DNA of 44,041 nt from Rubrivivax benzoatilyticus JA2 = ATCC BAA-35 (GCF_000190375.1 NZ_AEWG01000070.1:1-44041), one strand, 5' to 3'; positions 1 to 9,250 are shown, counted from the first letter of the stretch. Notes: generated by a model from the letters alone, not told the origin. Translations and numbers: made by a program.

Positions 1-1795
1 GACGATGCCGCGTGCATGGTCGCCGTGCGTGACGATGCTGCCGGCGTTGGTGACGGTGACCTTGCCGCCGCCGCCGCCGCTGGCCCCGGTGCCGCCGATG
101 CCGACGAGACCGCTGGCGTTCGACGAGCTGCCGCCGCTGCCGCCGATGGACTGCGCGAAGATGCCGTCGGAGCCGGTGCCCGGGCGCGCCGGCGACGTGT
201 CGCCGGGGTCGCGGTAGCCGGTCTCGATGCGCCCGCCGGCGGCCTGCGTGACGCTGACGTCGACGCCGCTGCCGCCGCTCTGGCCGGTGCCGCCGAGCGC
301 GGCCAGGCCCCCAGGTGCCGCCGCCGCCACCGCCACCACCGCCGACGCTCTGGGCGAAGATGCCGCGCGCGAAGTCGCCGCGCGTGCGCACCAGCCCGCT
401 GTTGGACACGCTGACCGTGCCGCCGGTGCCGCCGCCGGCCCCCGAACTGCCGAGCGTCACGAACAGGTTGCCCGACGAGCCCGACCAGCCGCCGCTGCCG
501 CCGACGCTCTGCGCGAGGATGCCGTGCGCGAAGTCGCCGTCGGTGTCGACGATGCCGCCGGTGTAGCGGCCGAGTCCGTCACGCTCGCCGACGTTGAGCA
601 CCACGACCGGCCCGCCGTTGCCGGCCGCCCCGCCGCTGCCGGCCTGGCCACCCAGGCCCCACTGGCCACCGCCGCCGCCGCCGGTGCCGCTGACGCTCAA
701 GGCCGACAGGCCGGTCGCGCCCTGCCCGTGGGTGACGATGCGGCCGCGATTGGTGAAGTTCACCGCCCCGCCGACGCTGGTGCCTCCGCCGACGCCGCCG
801 CCGGGCGCGGCGTTGGCGTCGCCGCCGGCGCCGGCCTGGCCGCTCTGGCTGAAGGCGAACACGCCGGGCAGGTCCTTCGCGCCGCCGCTCAGCGTGACCG
901 TCACGTCGCCGTCCAGCATGACGTTGACCGTCCCGGCAGCGCCGCCGTTGCCGCCCTTGCCGCCGTTCCAGAACGAGAACCAGGCGTCGCCGCCCTTGCC
1001 GCCGCTGCCGCCGACCGTGCCGACCTCCAGGCCGATGCGATTGTTCGCGTCGACGTCGATGCCGGCGAAGGTGCGTGTCAGGTCGCCGGCGGGGCCGCCG
1101 TGGCCGCCGTCGCCGGGCGGCACGAACAGCGCGCCGGTGCGGCCGGTGCCGCCGTTGCTGCCGCGCAGCACGACCTGGATGCCGCCGCTCGTGACCACGT
1201 CGACCGGGTCGACGTCGGTGGAGCCGGTGTCGCCGCCGCCGCTGAACTCGGCCTGCAGCTCGACCCAGGGCTGCACGATCTCCAGCGTCGCCGTCCGCGG
1301 CGTCGGCGCCTGCGGCTCGAAGGTCAGCGTCACGGCATTGGCCGCCGCGTCGCGGGCCAGGATCGTCAGCGCCTGCGGGCTCGCGCCGGGGCCGTACAGC
1401 AGCTCGCCGACCTCCTTGACGACGAAGACGTAACCGTCGGAGGTGCGGACGTAGGCGACGCTGCCGGCGGTCGGCGTGCCGGCCGGGTCGAGCACGAGTT
1501 CGGTGACCGTGACGTCCAGCCCGGTGAGCGGGTTGCGCACGACGTCATCGACGACCGAGGTCTTGCCCGGCTGCGGCGGCGGGGGCGGCGGATCGGCGGC
1601 GAAGGCCGCCGGCAGCGCCGCACCCAGGCAGCCGGCGAGGGCCAGACGCCGCAGCGCGCTCGCCGTGCGGGCCCGTGCCGGCGAGCCGGTGGCCGCCTTG
1701 CCCCGGCTGCGGCAGATCTCGGCGACGACGACCCAGGCGTTGCGGGCCGTGCTCCAGACGATCCGGTGGAACCCGTTGAGTCCGTGCGCTTTCAT
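1..1795 (-). CDS. Autotransporter (type V secretion) N-terminal part, partial and frameshifted
   Basis: About 300-600 residues of a surface or secreted adhesin-type autotransporter are visible; the rest, including any beta-barrel, lies beyond the window edge. The start at 1795 is supported by an extended signal peptide region (MKAHGLNGFHRIVWSTARNA, then WVVV and RGK), followed by a hydrophobic stretch and a likely AFA-A cleavage near residue 66 and a Pro run. The passenger is Gly-rich with repeats of the form GI(L/F)AQSVGGSGG, typical of large autotransporter passengers. The frame is clean from 1795 down to about 313. There, a C5 run on the + strand (308-312) shifts it: below this point the autotransporter-like frame (GLAALGGTGQSGG, GIFAQSIGGSGG) is offset by one base. 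Removing one base restores TWGLAALGG. This may be a real pseudogene or a homopolymer error. Family assignment is firm; the ligand or role is unknown. Confidence 0.85.
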   Translation of the reverse strand, partial: MKAHGLNGFHRIVWSTARNAWVVVAEICRSRGKAATGSPARARTASALRRLALAGCLGAALPAAFAADPPPPPPQPGKTSVVDDVVRNPLTGLDVTVTELVLDPAGTPTAGSVAYVRTSDGYVFVVKEVGELLYGPGASPQALTILARDAAANAVTLTFEPQAPTPRTATLEIVQPWVELQAEFSGGGDTGSTDVDPVDVVTSGGIQVVLRGSNGGTGRTGALFVPPGDGGHGGPAGDLTRTFAGIDVDANNRIGLEVGTVGGSGGKGGDAWFSFWNGGKGGNGGAAGTVNVMLDGDVTVTLSGGAKDLPGVFAFSQSGQAGAGGDANAAPGGGVGGGTSVGGAVNFTNRGRIVTHGQGATGLSALSVSGTGGGGGGQWGLGGQAGSGGAAGNGGPVVVLNVGERDGLGRYTGGIVDTDGDFAHGILAQSVGGSGGWSGSSGNLFVTLGSSGAGGGTGGTVSVSNSGLVRTRGDFARGIFAQSVGGGGGGGGGTWGPGRARRHRPERRQRRRRQRHAGRRRAHRDRLPRPRRHVAGAPGHRLRRHLRAVHRRQRRQLVERQRSRRHRRHRGQRRRRRQGHRHQRRQHRHARRPCTRHR

Positions 1796-1811
1796 CTGAT
1801 CGCCCCGGTGA

Positions 1812-1829
1812 GTTGTGACCAAACACAAC
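1812..1829. promoter_or_regulatory. Inverted repeat upstream of the autotransporter
   Basis: GTTGTG-ACCAAA-CACAAC is a perfect 6-6-6 inverted repeat ending 17 nt upstream of the autotransporter start codon, in the 150-nt gap between that gene and the M3 peptidase stop. Its position in the leader or promoter suggests an operator. No regulator can be assigned. Confidence 0.35.
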
Positions 1830-1946
1830 CTAGGCTTTCAGATGCAGAGGACCGTGACGCCGCACAAGCGCACGGTCGGCGGCCGCAGCCGCCTCCCTAA
1901 TCCGGCGGGCCGCGCAGGAGGCGCCCGCCGGATCGGCCAGCCCGGC

Positions 1947-3839
1947 TCAGCGGGCGAGCTTGGCGGCCTCGGCCTCCATGCGCGTGACCAGTTCGTCGAG
2001 CTGGTCGACGACGGCCTGCACGGTCTGGCGCTGCGTCAGGTCGACGCCGGCCTTGAGCAGCTGCTTCATAGGCTGGTCGTTGCCGCCCGAGGACAGCAGC
2101 TCCAGGTAGCGCTTGACGGCGGCTTCGCGCCCGGCCTTCGGGCCCTCGGTCATCGCCTTGAACAGCTGCGCCGACGAGGCGAAGCAGGTGGCGTACTGGT
2201 AGACGTAATAGGGCGAGTTGAAGAAGTGCGGGATGCGCGCCCAGGTGTACTGGTAGAACTCGTCGTGGGTGATCGCGTCGCCCCAGTACTCCTTCAGCAG
2301 GCCGGCGTAGAGCTTGTTCAGCACCTCGGTGGTCACCGGCTCGTCGCGCTCGACGAGCTGGTGCGCACGCAGCTCGAAGTCGGCGAACAGCACCTGCGTG
2401 TAGAAGGTGCCGACGATCGCGTCGACGGCCTCCTGCAGCAGCAGGAAACGCTCCTTCGGGTCGGTGGTCTGCTTGAGCAGGTGCTCGAGCAGGAAACGTT
2501 CGTTGGTCGTCGACGCGACCTCGGCGACGAAGATCGTGTAGTCAGCGGTGGCGTACGGCTGGTGCTCGGTCGACAGCAGCGTGTGCATCGCGTGCCCCGC
2601 CTCGTGGGCGAAGGTGAACATCGCGTCGCGCGTGTCGTTGTAGTTCAGCAGCATGTACGGGCCGACGCCGTAGACGCCGGCGCTGTAGGCGCCGCTGCGC
2701 TTGCCGTCGTTCTCGTAGACGTCGACACGCCCCGGGGCGATGGCCTTCTGGTAACGCTGCACGTAGCCCTGGCCCAGCGGCGCGATCGAGGCCGTGGCCT
2801 GGCGGCGCGCCTCCTCGTACGGCCAGGTCTTGTCGCTGCGGAAAACCGGCACGAACTGGTCGTACAGGTGGTAGCTGGGCAGCCCCAGCAGGCGCTGGCG
2901 CAGCTTGGCGTAACGCTGCAGCGGGCCGGTGCCCTGGCGCGCGACCTCGATCAGCGTCTCGACGACCTGGCGCGGGATCGCGTTCTCGTCGAGCGCCGCG
3001 TCCAGCGTCGTCGGGAAGTTGCGCGCACGGGCGACGAACCAGTCGCGCTGCAGGATGCCTTCGTAGATCGCGGCGTAGGTGTGCGCGGTCTGGCCGTAGG
3101 TGCCGACGTGCGCGGCGGCGGCGGCGGCGCGGTCGGCCTGCACCGTGCTCTCGGACAGCAGGGCCTGGTAGTTGGCCGGCGACAGCGTCAGCTCCTTGCC
3201 GTCGGACAGGCGGATCGTCGGGAACTTGATGTCCGAGGTGCTGAGCTCGCTGTAGATCGCGTTCGGCGCGCGGTTGGCGCGCGAGGCCAGCGCCATCAGG
3301 CGCTCGCCCTTCTCGTCGAGCACGTGCGCCTGACGGCGGAAGTTCTCGAGGATCGGGAAACGGTACGGCTTCAGCGCCGGCGTCTTGTCCAGCCACTCGC
3401 GCATCGTCGCCTCGGGCACCGTCAGCAGCTCGGGCGTGAACCAGGCGCTGGCGGCGTCGAACTTGGCGAACAGCGCGCCGACCCGCTGGAAGCGGCCGGC
3501 GACGTTCTGGTCACGCGTGTCGGTGTCGCGCTGCAGCTGCGGGTAGCGGTAGATGCGGTACTGCAGCTGGCCGATCTCGTCATAGGCCTTGTAGGCGGCG
3601 AGCACCGCATCGGGGCCGTTCTTCAGCGTGCCCTGCAGCTTGGCGAAGGCGTCGATGCGCTGGTCCATCTCGCGCATGCCGGCCTCCCAGGCCTCCCAGC
3701 TGGCGTAGATCGGGCTGAAGTCCCAGCGGTACTGCGCCGGGATGTCGGCACGCACGCGGCTGGCGGGCTTGGCCGCCATCGCGGAGGCGGCCATCGAGAC
3801 GGCTGCGGCGCAGACGGCGCCGGCGACGAAGGTGTGCAT
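1947..3839 (-). CDS. M3 family metallopeptidase (oligoendopeptidase F-like), probably exported
   Basis: This 630-residue protein is a zinc-dependent oligopeptidase that would cleave short peptides. The M3 signature is present as FAHEAGHAMHTLL, with the HEXXH ligands at His412, Glu413 and His416 and a downstream EVAST...NE segment supplying the usual third ligand. The start at 3839 (MHTFVAGAVCAAAVSMAASA) gives a hydrophobic N-terminus with an AMA-A cleavage site, so periplasmic location is likely, although the n-region lacks basic residues. An upstream in-frame extension to 4004 is Arg/Pro-rich and was rejected. The length fits the PepF branch (about 600 residues). It lies between the autotransporter and the LuxR-type regulator with about 150 nt on either side, so it is probably a single-gene unit. 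Confidence 0.9.
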   Translation of the reverse strand: MHTFVAGAVCAAAVSMAASAMAAKPASRVRADIPAQYRWDFSPIYASWEAWEAGMREMDQRIDAFAKLQGTLKNGPDAVLAAYKAYDEIGQLQYRIYRYPQLQRDTDTRDQNVAGRFQRVGALFAKFDAASAWFTPELLTVPEATMREWLDKTPALKPYRFPILENFRRQAHVLDEKGERLMALASRANRAPNAIYSELSTSDIKFPTIRLSDGKELTLSPANYQALLSESTVQADRAAAAAAHVGTYGQTAHTYAAIYEGILQRDWFVARARNFPTTLDAALDENAIPRQVVETLIEVARQGTGPLQRYAKLRQRLLGLPSYHLYDQFVPVFRSDKTWPYEEARRQATASIAPLGQGYVQRYQKAIAPGRVDVYENDGKRSGAYSAGVYGVGPYMLLNYNDTRDAMFTFAHEAGHAMHTLLSTEHQPYATADYTIFVAEVASTTNERFLLEHLLKQTTDPKERFLLLQEAVDAIVGTFYTQVLFADFELRAHQLVERDEPVTTEVLNKLYAGLLKEYWGDAITHDEFYQYTWARIPHFFNSPYYVYQYATCFASSAQLFKAMTEGPKAGREAAVKRYLELLSSGGNDQPMKQLLKAGVDLTQRQTVQAVVDQLDELVTRMEAEAAKLAR

Positions 3840-3987
3840 CTTCAAGGTGTGGCGGGCGCGGCCTCGACGGCCGCACGGGGATTCTGCGGTGGATCGGAAC
3901 CCGGGGCGGCGGCAAGGGTCGGCCCGGCGGAACTGCAAAGTGTTGGGGCCGGGCGCGACGGAGGTCAAGCGTGGTGCGACGAACGCC

Positions 3988-4968
3988 TCAGTTGGCGCGA
4001 CCAAGCTGCTTGACCCGGGCCATCGCCAGCGCCGCCGCGGCGGTGCGCGTCTCGACGCCGAGCTTCTCGAACACGTGCTCCAGGTGCTTGGTGACGGTGC
4101 GGTGGCTGGTGCCGAGGATGTCGCCGATGTCGCGGTTGGTCTTGCCCTGCACCACCCAGTACAGCACCTCGGCCTCGCGCGCGGTGAGCTCCAGCGCCAG
4201 CGACATGGCCTCGACGATCGCCGCGTCGTCGCTCTCGCGCATCACGACCAGCCATTCGCCCGGCACCGGCTCGCCGCCGTCGTCGGGCATCGGGTGCAGC
4301 GCGAAGGCGATGCGGCGCGCGCCGCGGGCCACCGTCAGCCCGGCCGGCTCGGCACCGGCGCGGCGGCGCAGCGACTCGCGTGCGACCCAGGCCATCAGCT
4401 CGGGCGGGGTGTCGGTGTCCTCGCCGCCGAAGTGTTCGGCCAGCATGCGCCGCGCCAGCGCCGTCTGCCACAGCCGGCGGCCGTCGCGCTCGCGCACGAC
4501 CATCGTCGCGTGGCCGAAGGCGTCGAGCGCGTTGCGCGCCTGGCGCTGGCTGCGCGCCTGGTGCAGGTGCGCGGCGATGCGCGCCAGCACCTCGCGCGGG
4601 CGGATCGGCTTGGTGACGTAGTCGGTGCCGCCGGCGCCGAAGGCGGCGACGACGTGTTCGGTCTCGGTGAGCCCGGTCATGAAGACGATCGGGATCGGCG
4701 CCGTCTCCGGGTCGGCCTTCAGCCGGCGCGCGGTCTCGAAGCCGTCCAGCCCCGGCATCACCGCGTCGAGCAGCACGATGTCGGGCTGGGCGCGCGCGGC
4801 CAGCGTCAGCGCCGCCTCGCCCGAGGTGGCGACGAGCACCGTGTAGCCGGCCTCGTCGAGCGAGTCGTTGAGCAGCGCCAGGTTCTCGGGCACGTCGTCG
4901 ACGACGAGCACGACGTCGGCGGCGTCGCGCTCGTCGAGGGGCGAGGCGTCAGGCGGCACGGGGTTCAT
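3988..4968 (-). CDS. Response regulator, receiver plus LuxR-type HTH
   Basis: This 326-residue DNA-binding response regulator is probably the output partner of the upstream hybrid kinase. The N-terminal receiver (about residues 18-135) has the acidic pair in VVDD, the phosphoacceptor Asp68 in DIVLLDAVMPG, Thr98 and Lys120 (VTKP). A middle segment of about 110 residues has no domain I recognise. The C-terminus is a LuxR/FixJ HTH: LTAREAEVLYWVVQGKTNRD followed by a helix containing HRTVTKHLEHVFEKL. Its start lies inside the end of the kinase gene (20-nt overlap), indicating co-transcription and coupling. Target genes cannot be read from the sequence. The divergent ureABC operon beyond the kinase is the obvious candidate, by position only. 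Confidence 0.93.
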   Translation of the reverse strand: MNPVPPDASPLDERDAADVVLVVDDVPENLALLNDSLDEAGYTVLVATSGEAALTLAARAQPDIVLLDAVMPGLDGFETARRLKADPETAPIPIVFMTGLTETEHVVAAFGAGGTDYVTKPIRPREVLARIAAHLHQARSQRQARNALDAFGHATMVVRERDGRRLWQTALARRMLAEHFGGEDTDTPPELMAWVARESLRRRAGAEPAGLTVARGARRIAFALHPMPDDGGEPVPGEWLVVMRESDDAAIVEAMSLALELTAREAEVLYWVVQGKTNRDIGDILGTSHRTVTKHLEHVFEKLGVETRTAAAALAMARVKQLGRAN

Positions 4969-7900
4969 CGAGAGCCTTGTCCAGGATGTCGTTCATCGTC
5001 TCGTAGTTGAACTGGCGCGCCAGCAGCCGCATGCGGGCGGCGAAGCCGGCGTGCGCCGGGTCGGCGGCCTCGATGGCGGCGAGCTGGCGCGCGACGCCGC
5101 GCACGTGGCCCAGGGCGAGCGCGTCGCGCAGCGGGCGCAGCAGCTCGGGCGGCGGCAGCGGTGCGTCGGCCGGCGGCGGCGGCGGCGCGGGTTCGGGCAC
5201 GCGTGCGCCGTAGCGCCAGTCCAGCCCCAGGCGCCCCCCCAGCCAGTCGAGCAGTTCGCCGACCCGCACCGGCTTGACGAGGAAATCCTCGCCCGGCAGG
5301 CCGACGTCGTTGTCCAGCTTCTTGTCGAAGGCGTTGGCCGAGACCACCGCCAGCGGCATCCCGTGGCCGGCGGCGCGCAGCCGGCGGATCGTCTCCCAGC
5401 CGTCGATGCCGGGCATCGCCAGGTCCATGAAGACGGCGTCGTAGGGCGCGTCGGCGGCCAGGCGCGCGAGCGCGGCCTCGCCGGTGGCGGCGCCCTCGAC
5501 CTCGAAACCCAGCGGCTGCAGCAGGTCGGCGACGAGGCGGCGGTCGGCCTCCTCGTTGTCGACCGCCAGCACGCGTCGGCGCCGGCCTTCGTAGCCGACG
5601 CGGCGTGCGCGCAGCGCGTCGACCTCGGGCGCCGCGACGGCGACCTCGGGCACGAAGAGGCGGATGCGGAAGGTGGTGCCGCGGCCGGGCTCGCTGGCCA
5701 CCGTCATCTCGCCGCCCATCAGCTCGCAGAGCATGCGTGCGATCGTCAGCCCCAGCCCGGTCGAGCCGACCGACTGGCCGCTGGCCGCCGAACCGCGTTC
5801 GAAAGGCTCGAAGACCCGCGCCAGCTCGTCGGCCGTCATGCCCGGGCCGGTGTCCTCGATCTCGAAACGCGCCATCTCGCGCTGGTGGGCCACGCGCAGC
5901 GTCACCTGGCCGGCCTGGGTGAACTTGATCGCGTTGCCCAGCAGGTTGATGAGGATCTGGCGCAGCCGCTTCTCGTCGGCACGCACGACCGCCGGCAGGC
6001 GGCCGTCGACGGCGAAGCGGAAGGCCAGGCCGCGGCCGGCGGCCTGCAGCTCGAACATCCGCGCGATCTCGGCCAGGCCGTCGGCGAAACGCATCGGCCG
6101 CACGTCCAGCGCCAGCTTGCCGGACTCGATGCGCGCGATGTCCAGCGTGCCTTCGATCAGGCTCAAGAGGTGGTCGCCGCCGCGGCGGATCACGGCCACC
6201 GCCTGACGGCGGTGCGGCGGCATCGCCTCGTCCTCCTCCAGCAGTTGGGCGTAGCCGAGGATGCTGTTGAGCGGCGTGCGCAGCTCGTGGCTGATGGTCG
6301 TGATGTAGCGGCTCTTGGCGCGGTTGGCGGCCTCGGCGTGGCCGCGCGCACGGTCGGCTTCCTCGCGTGCGGCCTGCAGCGCGGCGTCGGTGCGCGCGTG
6401 CGACTCGATCTCGCGCTGCAGCGCCAGCGTCTGGCGGTTGGACTCCTCCTGCGCCGCGGCGCGGCTGCGGTGCGCGAGCACGCCCCACCAGACGCCGACG
6501 CCGGCGGCGATCCACAGCAGCAGGAAGCTGCTGACGAAACCCTGGGCCAGCGTCGGCCCCAGCGCCGCGGCCTGATCGCCCAGCAGGCGCAGCGCCTGGC
6601 GGTGGGCGATGCCCAGCACCAGCGCCAGCGCCGGCGTGACGAGGCCCATCAGCAACAGGTAGTCGGCCAGCCCGGCGTCGAGCTGCGGCGCCATGCGCGC
6701 CGGCAGCAGCCGCGAGAGCAGCGCGCGCCACTGCGCGAACAGCTTCGCGCGCGGTTTGCAGAGGTCGTGGCAGCGTGCGTCCAGCGTGCAGCACAGGCTG
6801 CAGATCGCCGCCTGGTAGGCCGGGCAGAAGGCCATGTCCTCGGTCTCGTACTCGCGTTCGCAGACCGTGCAGCGGTGGCGCAGCCGGGCGTAGCGGCCGG
6901 CCGCGAGGTCGGAGTCCGGGGTCAGGTCCGCGCGGGAGTCCGGGGTCAGGTCCGCGCGGGAGTCCGGGGTCAGGTCCGCGCGGGACCTGACCCCAGGCTT
7001 CGCAGACTCCGTGCCCCCGGTCTGGCGCGGCGCGTCCTCCGCCACGATCGGGATCGCGCCGGCCGGCAGCGTGGGCAGCGTGCTGGTGCGCGCGAGGTAG
7101 TAGCGGCCCTTCGTCGCCCAGGCGATCAGCGGCGAGCAGACGAAGGCCGTGACCAGCGCGATCGCCGCCGAATAGGCTTGCGCCAGCTCGCCGAAGGCGC
7201 CCAGGTGCGCGGCCACCGACAGCGCCGAGGCGATGCCCATCGCGCCGACGCCGACCGGGTTGATGTCGTACAGGTGGGCCCGCTTGAACTCGATGCCCGG
7301 CGGCGACCAGCCGAGCGGCTTGTTGACGACGAGGTCGGCGACGACCGCCATCATCCAGGCGATGGCCACGTTGGCGTACAGCCCGAGCACGTGCGACAGC
7401 GCCTGGAAGACGTTCATCTCCATCAGCACCAGCGCGATGCCGGTGTTGAACACCATCCAGACGACGCGCCCCGGGTGGGCGTGCGTCAGCCGCGAGAAGA
7501 AGTTGCTCCAGGCCAGCGAGCCGGCGTAGGCGTTGGTGACGTTGATCTTCAGCTGCGAGACGAGCACGAAGGCCGCCGTCACCGCGACCGCGACGCCGTA
7601 GTCGGAGAACACCGTCTCGTAGGCCGCGAGGTACATCTGGTTCGGGTCGACGGCACGCTCCAGCGGCACCATGCGCGTGATCGCCAGATAGGCCAGCAGC
7701 GCGCCGCCGAGCATCTTCAGCACGCCCGGCAGCACCCAGCCCGGGCCGCCGGCCAGCACCGCCAGATGCCAGCGCCAGCCACCGCGGTTCGCCTTCTCCG
7801 GCATGAAACGCAGGTAGTCGGCCTGCTCGCCCATCTGCGTGATCAGCGCGATGCCGACCGTGGTCGCGGCGCCGAAGGCCAGGCCGTCGAAGCCGGTGAT

Positions 7901-8569
7901 GCCATGTTCGCCGCCATAGGCCGAGAGCCCGGCCAGCAGATCGGGCTCGGCACGGAAGACGAAGACGTAGGGCACGACCAGCATCGCGATCCACAGCGGC
8001 TGGGTCCAGACCTGCAGCCGGCTGATCGCCGTGACGCCGTGCGTCACCAGCGGGATGACGACCAGCGCGCAGAGCAGGTAACCCAGCGCCGGCGGGATGT
8101 CGAGGGCCAGCTCCAGCGCGTAGGCCATCACCGCCGCCTCGAGGGCGAAGAAGATGAAGGTGAAGCTCGCGTAGATCAGCGAGGTGATCGTCGAGCCGAT
8201 GTAGCCGAAGCCGGCGCCGCGTGTCAGCAGGTCCATGTCGACGCCGTGGCGTGCGGCGTAGACGCTGATCGGCCAGCCGGCGAGGAAGATCACGAGGCCG
8301 GTGGCCAGGATCGCCAGCGCCGCGTTGACGAAGCCGTACTGCACCAGCAGCGTCGCGCCGACGGCTTCGAGGATCAGGAAGGACGCGGCGCCGAAGGCCG
8401 TGTTGGCGACACGCCACTCGCTCCAGCGGCGGAACGAGCGCGGCGTGAAACGCAGCGCGTAGTCCTCGATCGTCTCGCGCGCGACCCAGGCGTTGTAGTC
8501 GCGGCGTGTCTTGACGACACGCTGCGGCGCTTCGGCAGGGGTGGCGGCGGTGTCGGCCAGCGGACTCAT
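4949..8569 (-). CDS. NCS1 transporter-histidine kinase-receiver fusion (hybrid sensor)
   Basis: This 1206-residue protein has the order NCS1 permease, linker, Cys cluster, two TM helices, HisKA, HATPase and REC. Residues about 15-500 form a full multi-helix purine/cytosine permease-like domain (for example [20 protein letters not shown] and [15 protein letters not shown]). A linker at about 529-553 carries SRADLTPD three times. Residues 567-604 hold eight cysteines (C567, C570, C582, C590, C593, C594, C600, C604). Two hydrophobic helices follow at about 630-700, then a helical linker. The kinase has His761 ([11 protein letters not shown]), an N-box ([10 protein letters not shown]), and G boxes DTGPGM and GLGLTI. 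The receiver has Asp1049 (FMDLAMPG), followed by a short C-terminal tail of uncertain type. It resembles CbrA-type solute-transporter kinases in principle but uses a different transporter family. It probably senses or transports a nucleobase, allantoin-like or other nitrogen compound. The start at 8569 ([11 protein letters not shown]) was chosen over an upstream non-ATG start. Confidence 0.92.
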   Translation of the reverse strand: MSPLADTAATPAEAPQRVVKTRRDYNAWVARETIEDYALRFTPRSFRRWSEWRVANTAFGAASFLILEAVGATLLVQYGFVNAALAILATGLVIFLAGWPISVYAARHGVDMDLLTRGAGFGYIGSTITSLIYASFTFIFFALEAAVMAYALELALDIPPALGYLLCALVVIPLVTHGVTAISRLQVWTQPLWIAMLVVPYVFVFRAEPDLLAGLSAYGGEHGITGFDGLAFGAATTVGIALITQMGEQADYLRFMPEKANRGGWRWHLAVLAGGPGWVLPGVLKMLGGALLAYLAITRMVPLERAVDPNQMYLAAYETVFSDYGVAVAVTAAFVLVSQLKINVTNAYAGSLAWSNFFSRLTHAHPGRVVWMVFNTGIALVLMEMNVFQALSHVLGLYANVAIAWMMAVVADLVVNKPLGWSPPGIEFKRAHLYDINPVGVGAMGIASALSVAAHLGAFGELAQAYSAAIALVTAFVCSPLIAWATKGRYYLARTSTLPTLPAGAIPIVAEDAPRQTGGTESAKPGVRSRADLTPDSRADLTPDSRADLTPDSDLAAGRYARLRHRCTVCEREYETEDMAFCPAYQAAICSLCCTLDARCHDLCKPRAKLFAQWRALLSRLLPARMAPQLDAGLADYLLLMGLVTPALALVLGIAHRQALRLLGDQAAALGPTLAQGFVSSFLLLWIAAGVGVWWGVLAHRSRAAAQEESNRQTLALQREIESHARTDAALQAAREEADRARGHAEAANRAKSRYITTISHELRTPLNSILGYAQLLEEDEAMPPHRRQAVAVIRRGGDHLLSLIEGTLDIARIESGKLALDVRPMRFADGLAEIARMFELQAAGRGLAFRFAVDGRLPAVVRADEKRLRQILINLLGNAIKFTQAGQVTLRVAHQREMARFEIEDTGPGMTADELARVFEPFERGSAASGQSVGSTGLGLTIARMLCELMGGEMTVASEPGRGTTFRIRLFVPEVAVAAPEVDALRARRVGYEGRRRRVLAVDNEEADRRLVADLLQPLGFEVEGAATGEAALARLAADAPYDAVFMDLAMPGIDGWETIRRLRAAGHGMPLAVVSANAFDKKLDNDVGLPGEDFLVKPVRVGELLDWLGGRLGLDWRYGARVPEPAPPPPPADAPLPPPELLRPLRDALALGHVRGVARQLAAIEAADPAHAGFAARMRLLARQFNYETMNDILDKALDEPRAA
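6912..6994. repeat. In-frame REP-like palindrome with three 24-bp tandem copies inside the sensor kinase gene
   Basis: Three perfect 24-bp direct repeats occupy 6912-6935, 6936-6959 and 6960-6983. Each contains GGGGTCAGGTC. The last copy is followed by the complement GACCTGACCCC (6984-6994), making a near-perfect 29-nt palindrome at 6966-6994. On the minus strand the unit encodes SRADLTPD. The same arms and even the following bases (AGGCT) recur at the ureG/feoB junction, so this is a dispersed repeat that has entered a coding linker without breaking the frame. Confidence 0.85.
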
Positions 8570-8634
8570 CGGGCACTGGCAATCAAGAACTGCACCAGCC
8601 ATAACATGGCGCCGGACTTGCAGGCGAGGCGCGC

Positions 8635-8937
8635 ATGGACCTGACTCCCCGAGAAAAAGACAAGCTGCTGATCTTCACCGCCGCGTTGCTGGCCGAGCGC
8701 CGCAAGGCGCGCGGGCTGAAGCTCAACGTGCCGGAATCGATCGCGCTGATCACCGCGGCCATCCTGGAAGGCGCGCGCGACGGCCGCACGGTGGCCGAGC
8801 TGATGAGCGAAGGCAAGCAGGTGCTGCGCCGCGACGAGGTGATGGACGGCGTGCCCGAGCTGATCCCGGAGATTCAGGTCGAGGCGACCTTCCCCGACGG
8901 CACCAAGTTGGTGACCGTGCACCAACCGATCGCATGA
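8635..8937 (+). CDS. ureA: Urease gamma subunit
   Basis: This 100-residue protein is the small gamma subunit of the (UreABC)3 nickel urease, which hydrolyses urea to ammonia and carbamate in the cytoplasm. The sequence is canonical throughout, from [20 protein letters not shown] to the C-terminal VTVHQPI segment, and has the expected full length. A GAGG Shine-Dalgarno core sits about 6 nt before the ATG. It is the first gene of the ureABC operon and is only 65 nt from the divergently transcribed transporter-kinase, so both promoters share that gap. No ureD precedes it, unlike most urease operons. Confidence 0.98.
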   Translation: MDLTPREKDKLLIFTAALLAERRKARGLKLNVPESIALITAAILEGARDGRTVAELMSEGKQVLRRDEVMDGVPELIPEIQVEATFPDGTKLVTVHQPIA

Positions 8938-8945
8938 GGACGGCG

Positions 8946-9250
8946 ATGATCCCCGGAGAACTGCTGATCGACGACGGCGAGCTCACGCTCAACCCCGGCC
9001 GCCCGGCGCTGACGCTGGTCGTCGAGAACACCGGCGACCGCCCGATCCAGGTCGGCTCGCACTACCACTTCGCCGAGACCAACCCGGCGCTCAGCTTCGA
9101 CCGTGCCGCGGCACGCGGCCTGCGGCTGGACATCGCCAGCGGCACCGCGGTGCGTTTCGAGCCCGGCCAGCAGCGCACCGTGCAGCTGGTGCCCTACGGC
9201 GGCGAGCGCCGCGTCTTTGGCTTCCGGGCCGAGATCCAGGGAGCGCTGTG

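Noticed and set aside
1815..4013. A 732-codon plus-strand frame antisense to the M3 peptidase
   Set aside because: Same GC artefact; the minus strand carries the HEAGH peptidase.
6912..6983. CRISPR-like array
   Set aside because: The three 24-bp units are directly adjacent with no spacers and lie inside a coding frame.
8607..8622. Sigma-54-like site TGGCGCCGGACTTGCA upstream of ureA
   Set aside because: GG and GC spacing is right, but the implied start at about 8633 leaves only 2 nt before the ATG and would exclude the ribosome-binding site; two consensus positions differ.
4868..8644. A 1258-codon open frame on the plus strand, antisense to the NCS1-kinase
   Set aside because: Arg/Ala/Gly-rich translation without domains; the opposite strand encodes a fully recognisable multi-domain protein. 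Long antisense frames are expected at this GC content.
9248..9250. GTG as ureC start
   Set aside because: The ATG three bases later matches the UreC N-terminus and the usual TGATG overlap with ureB.
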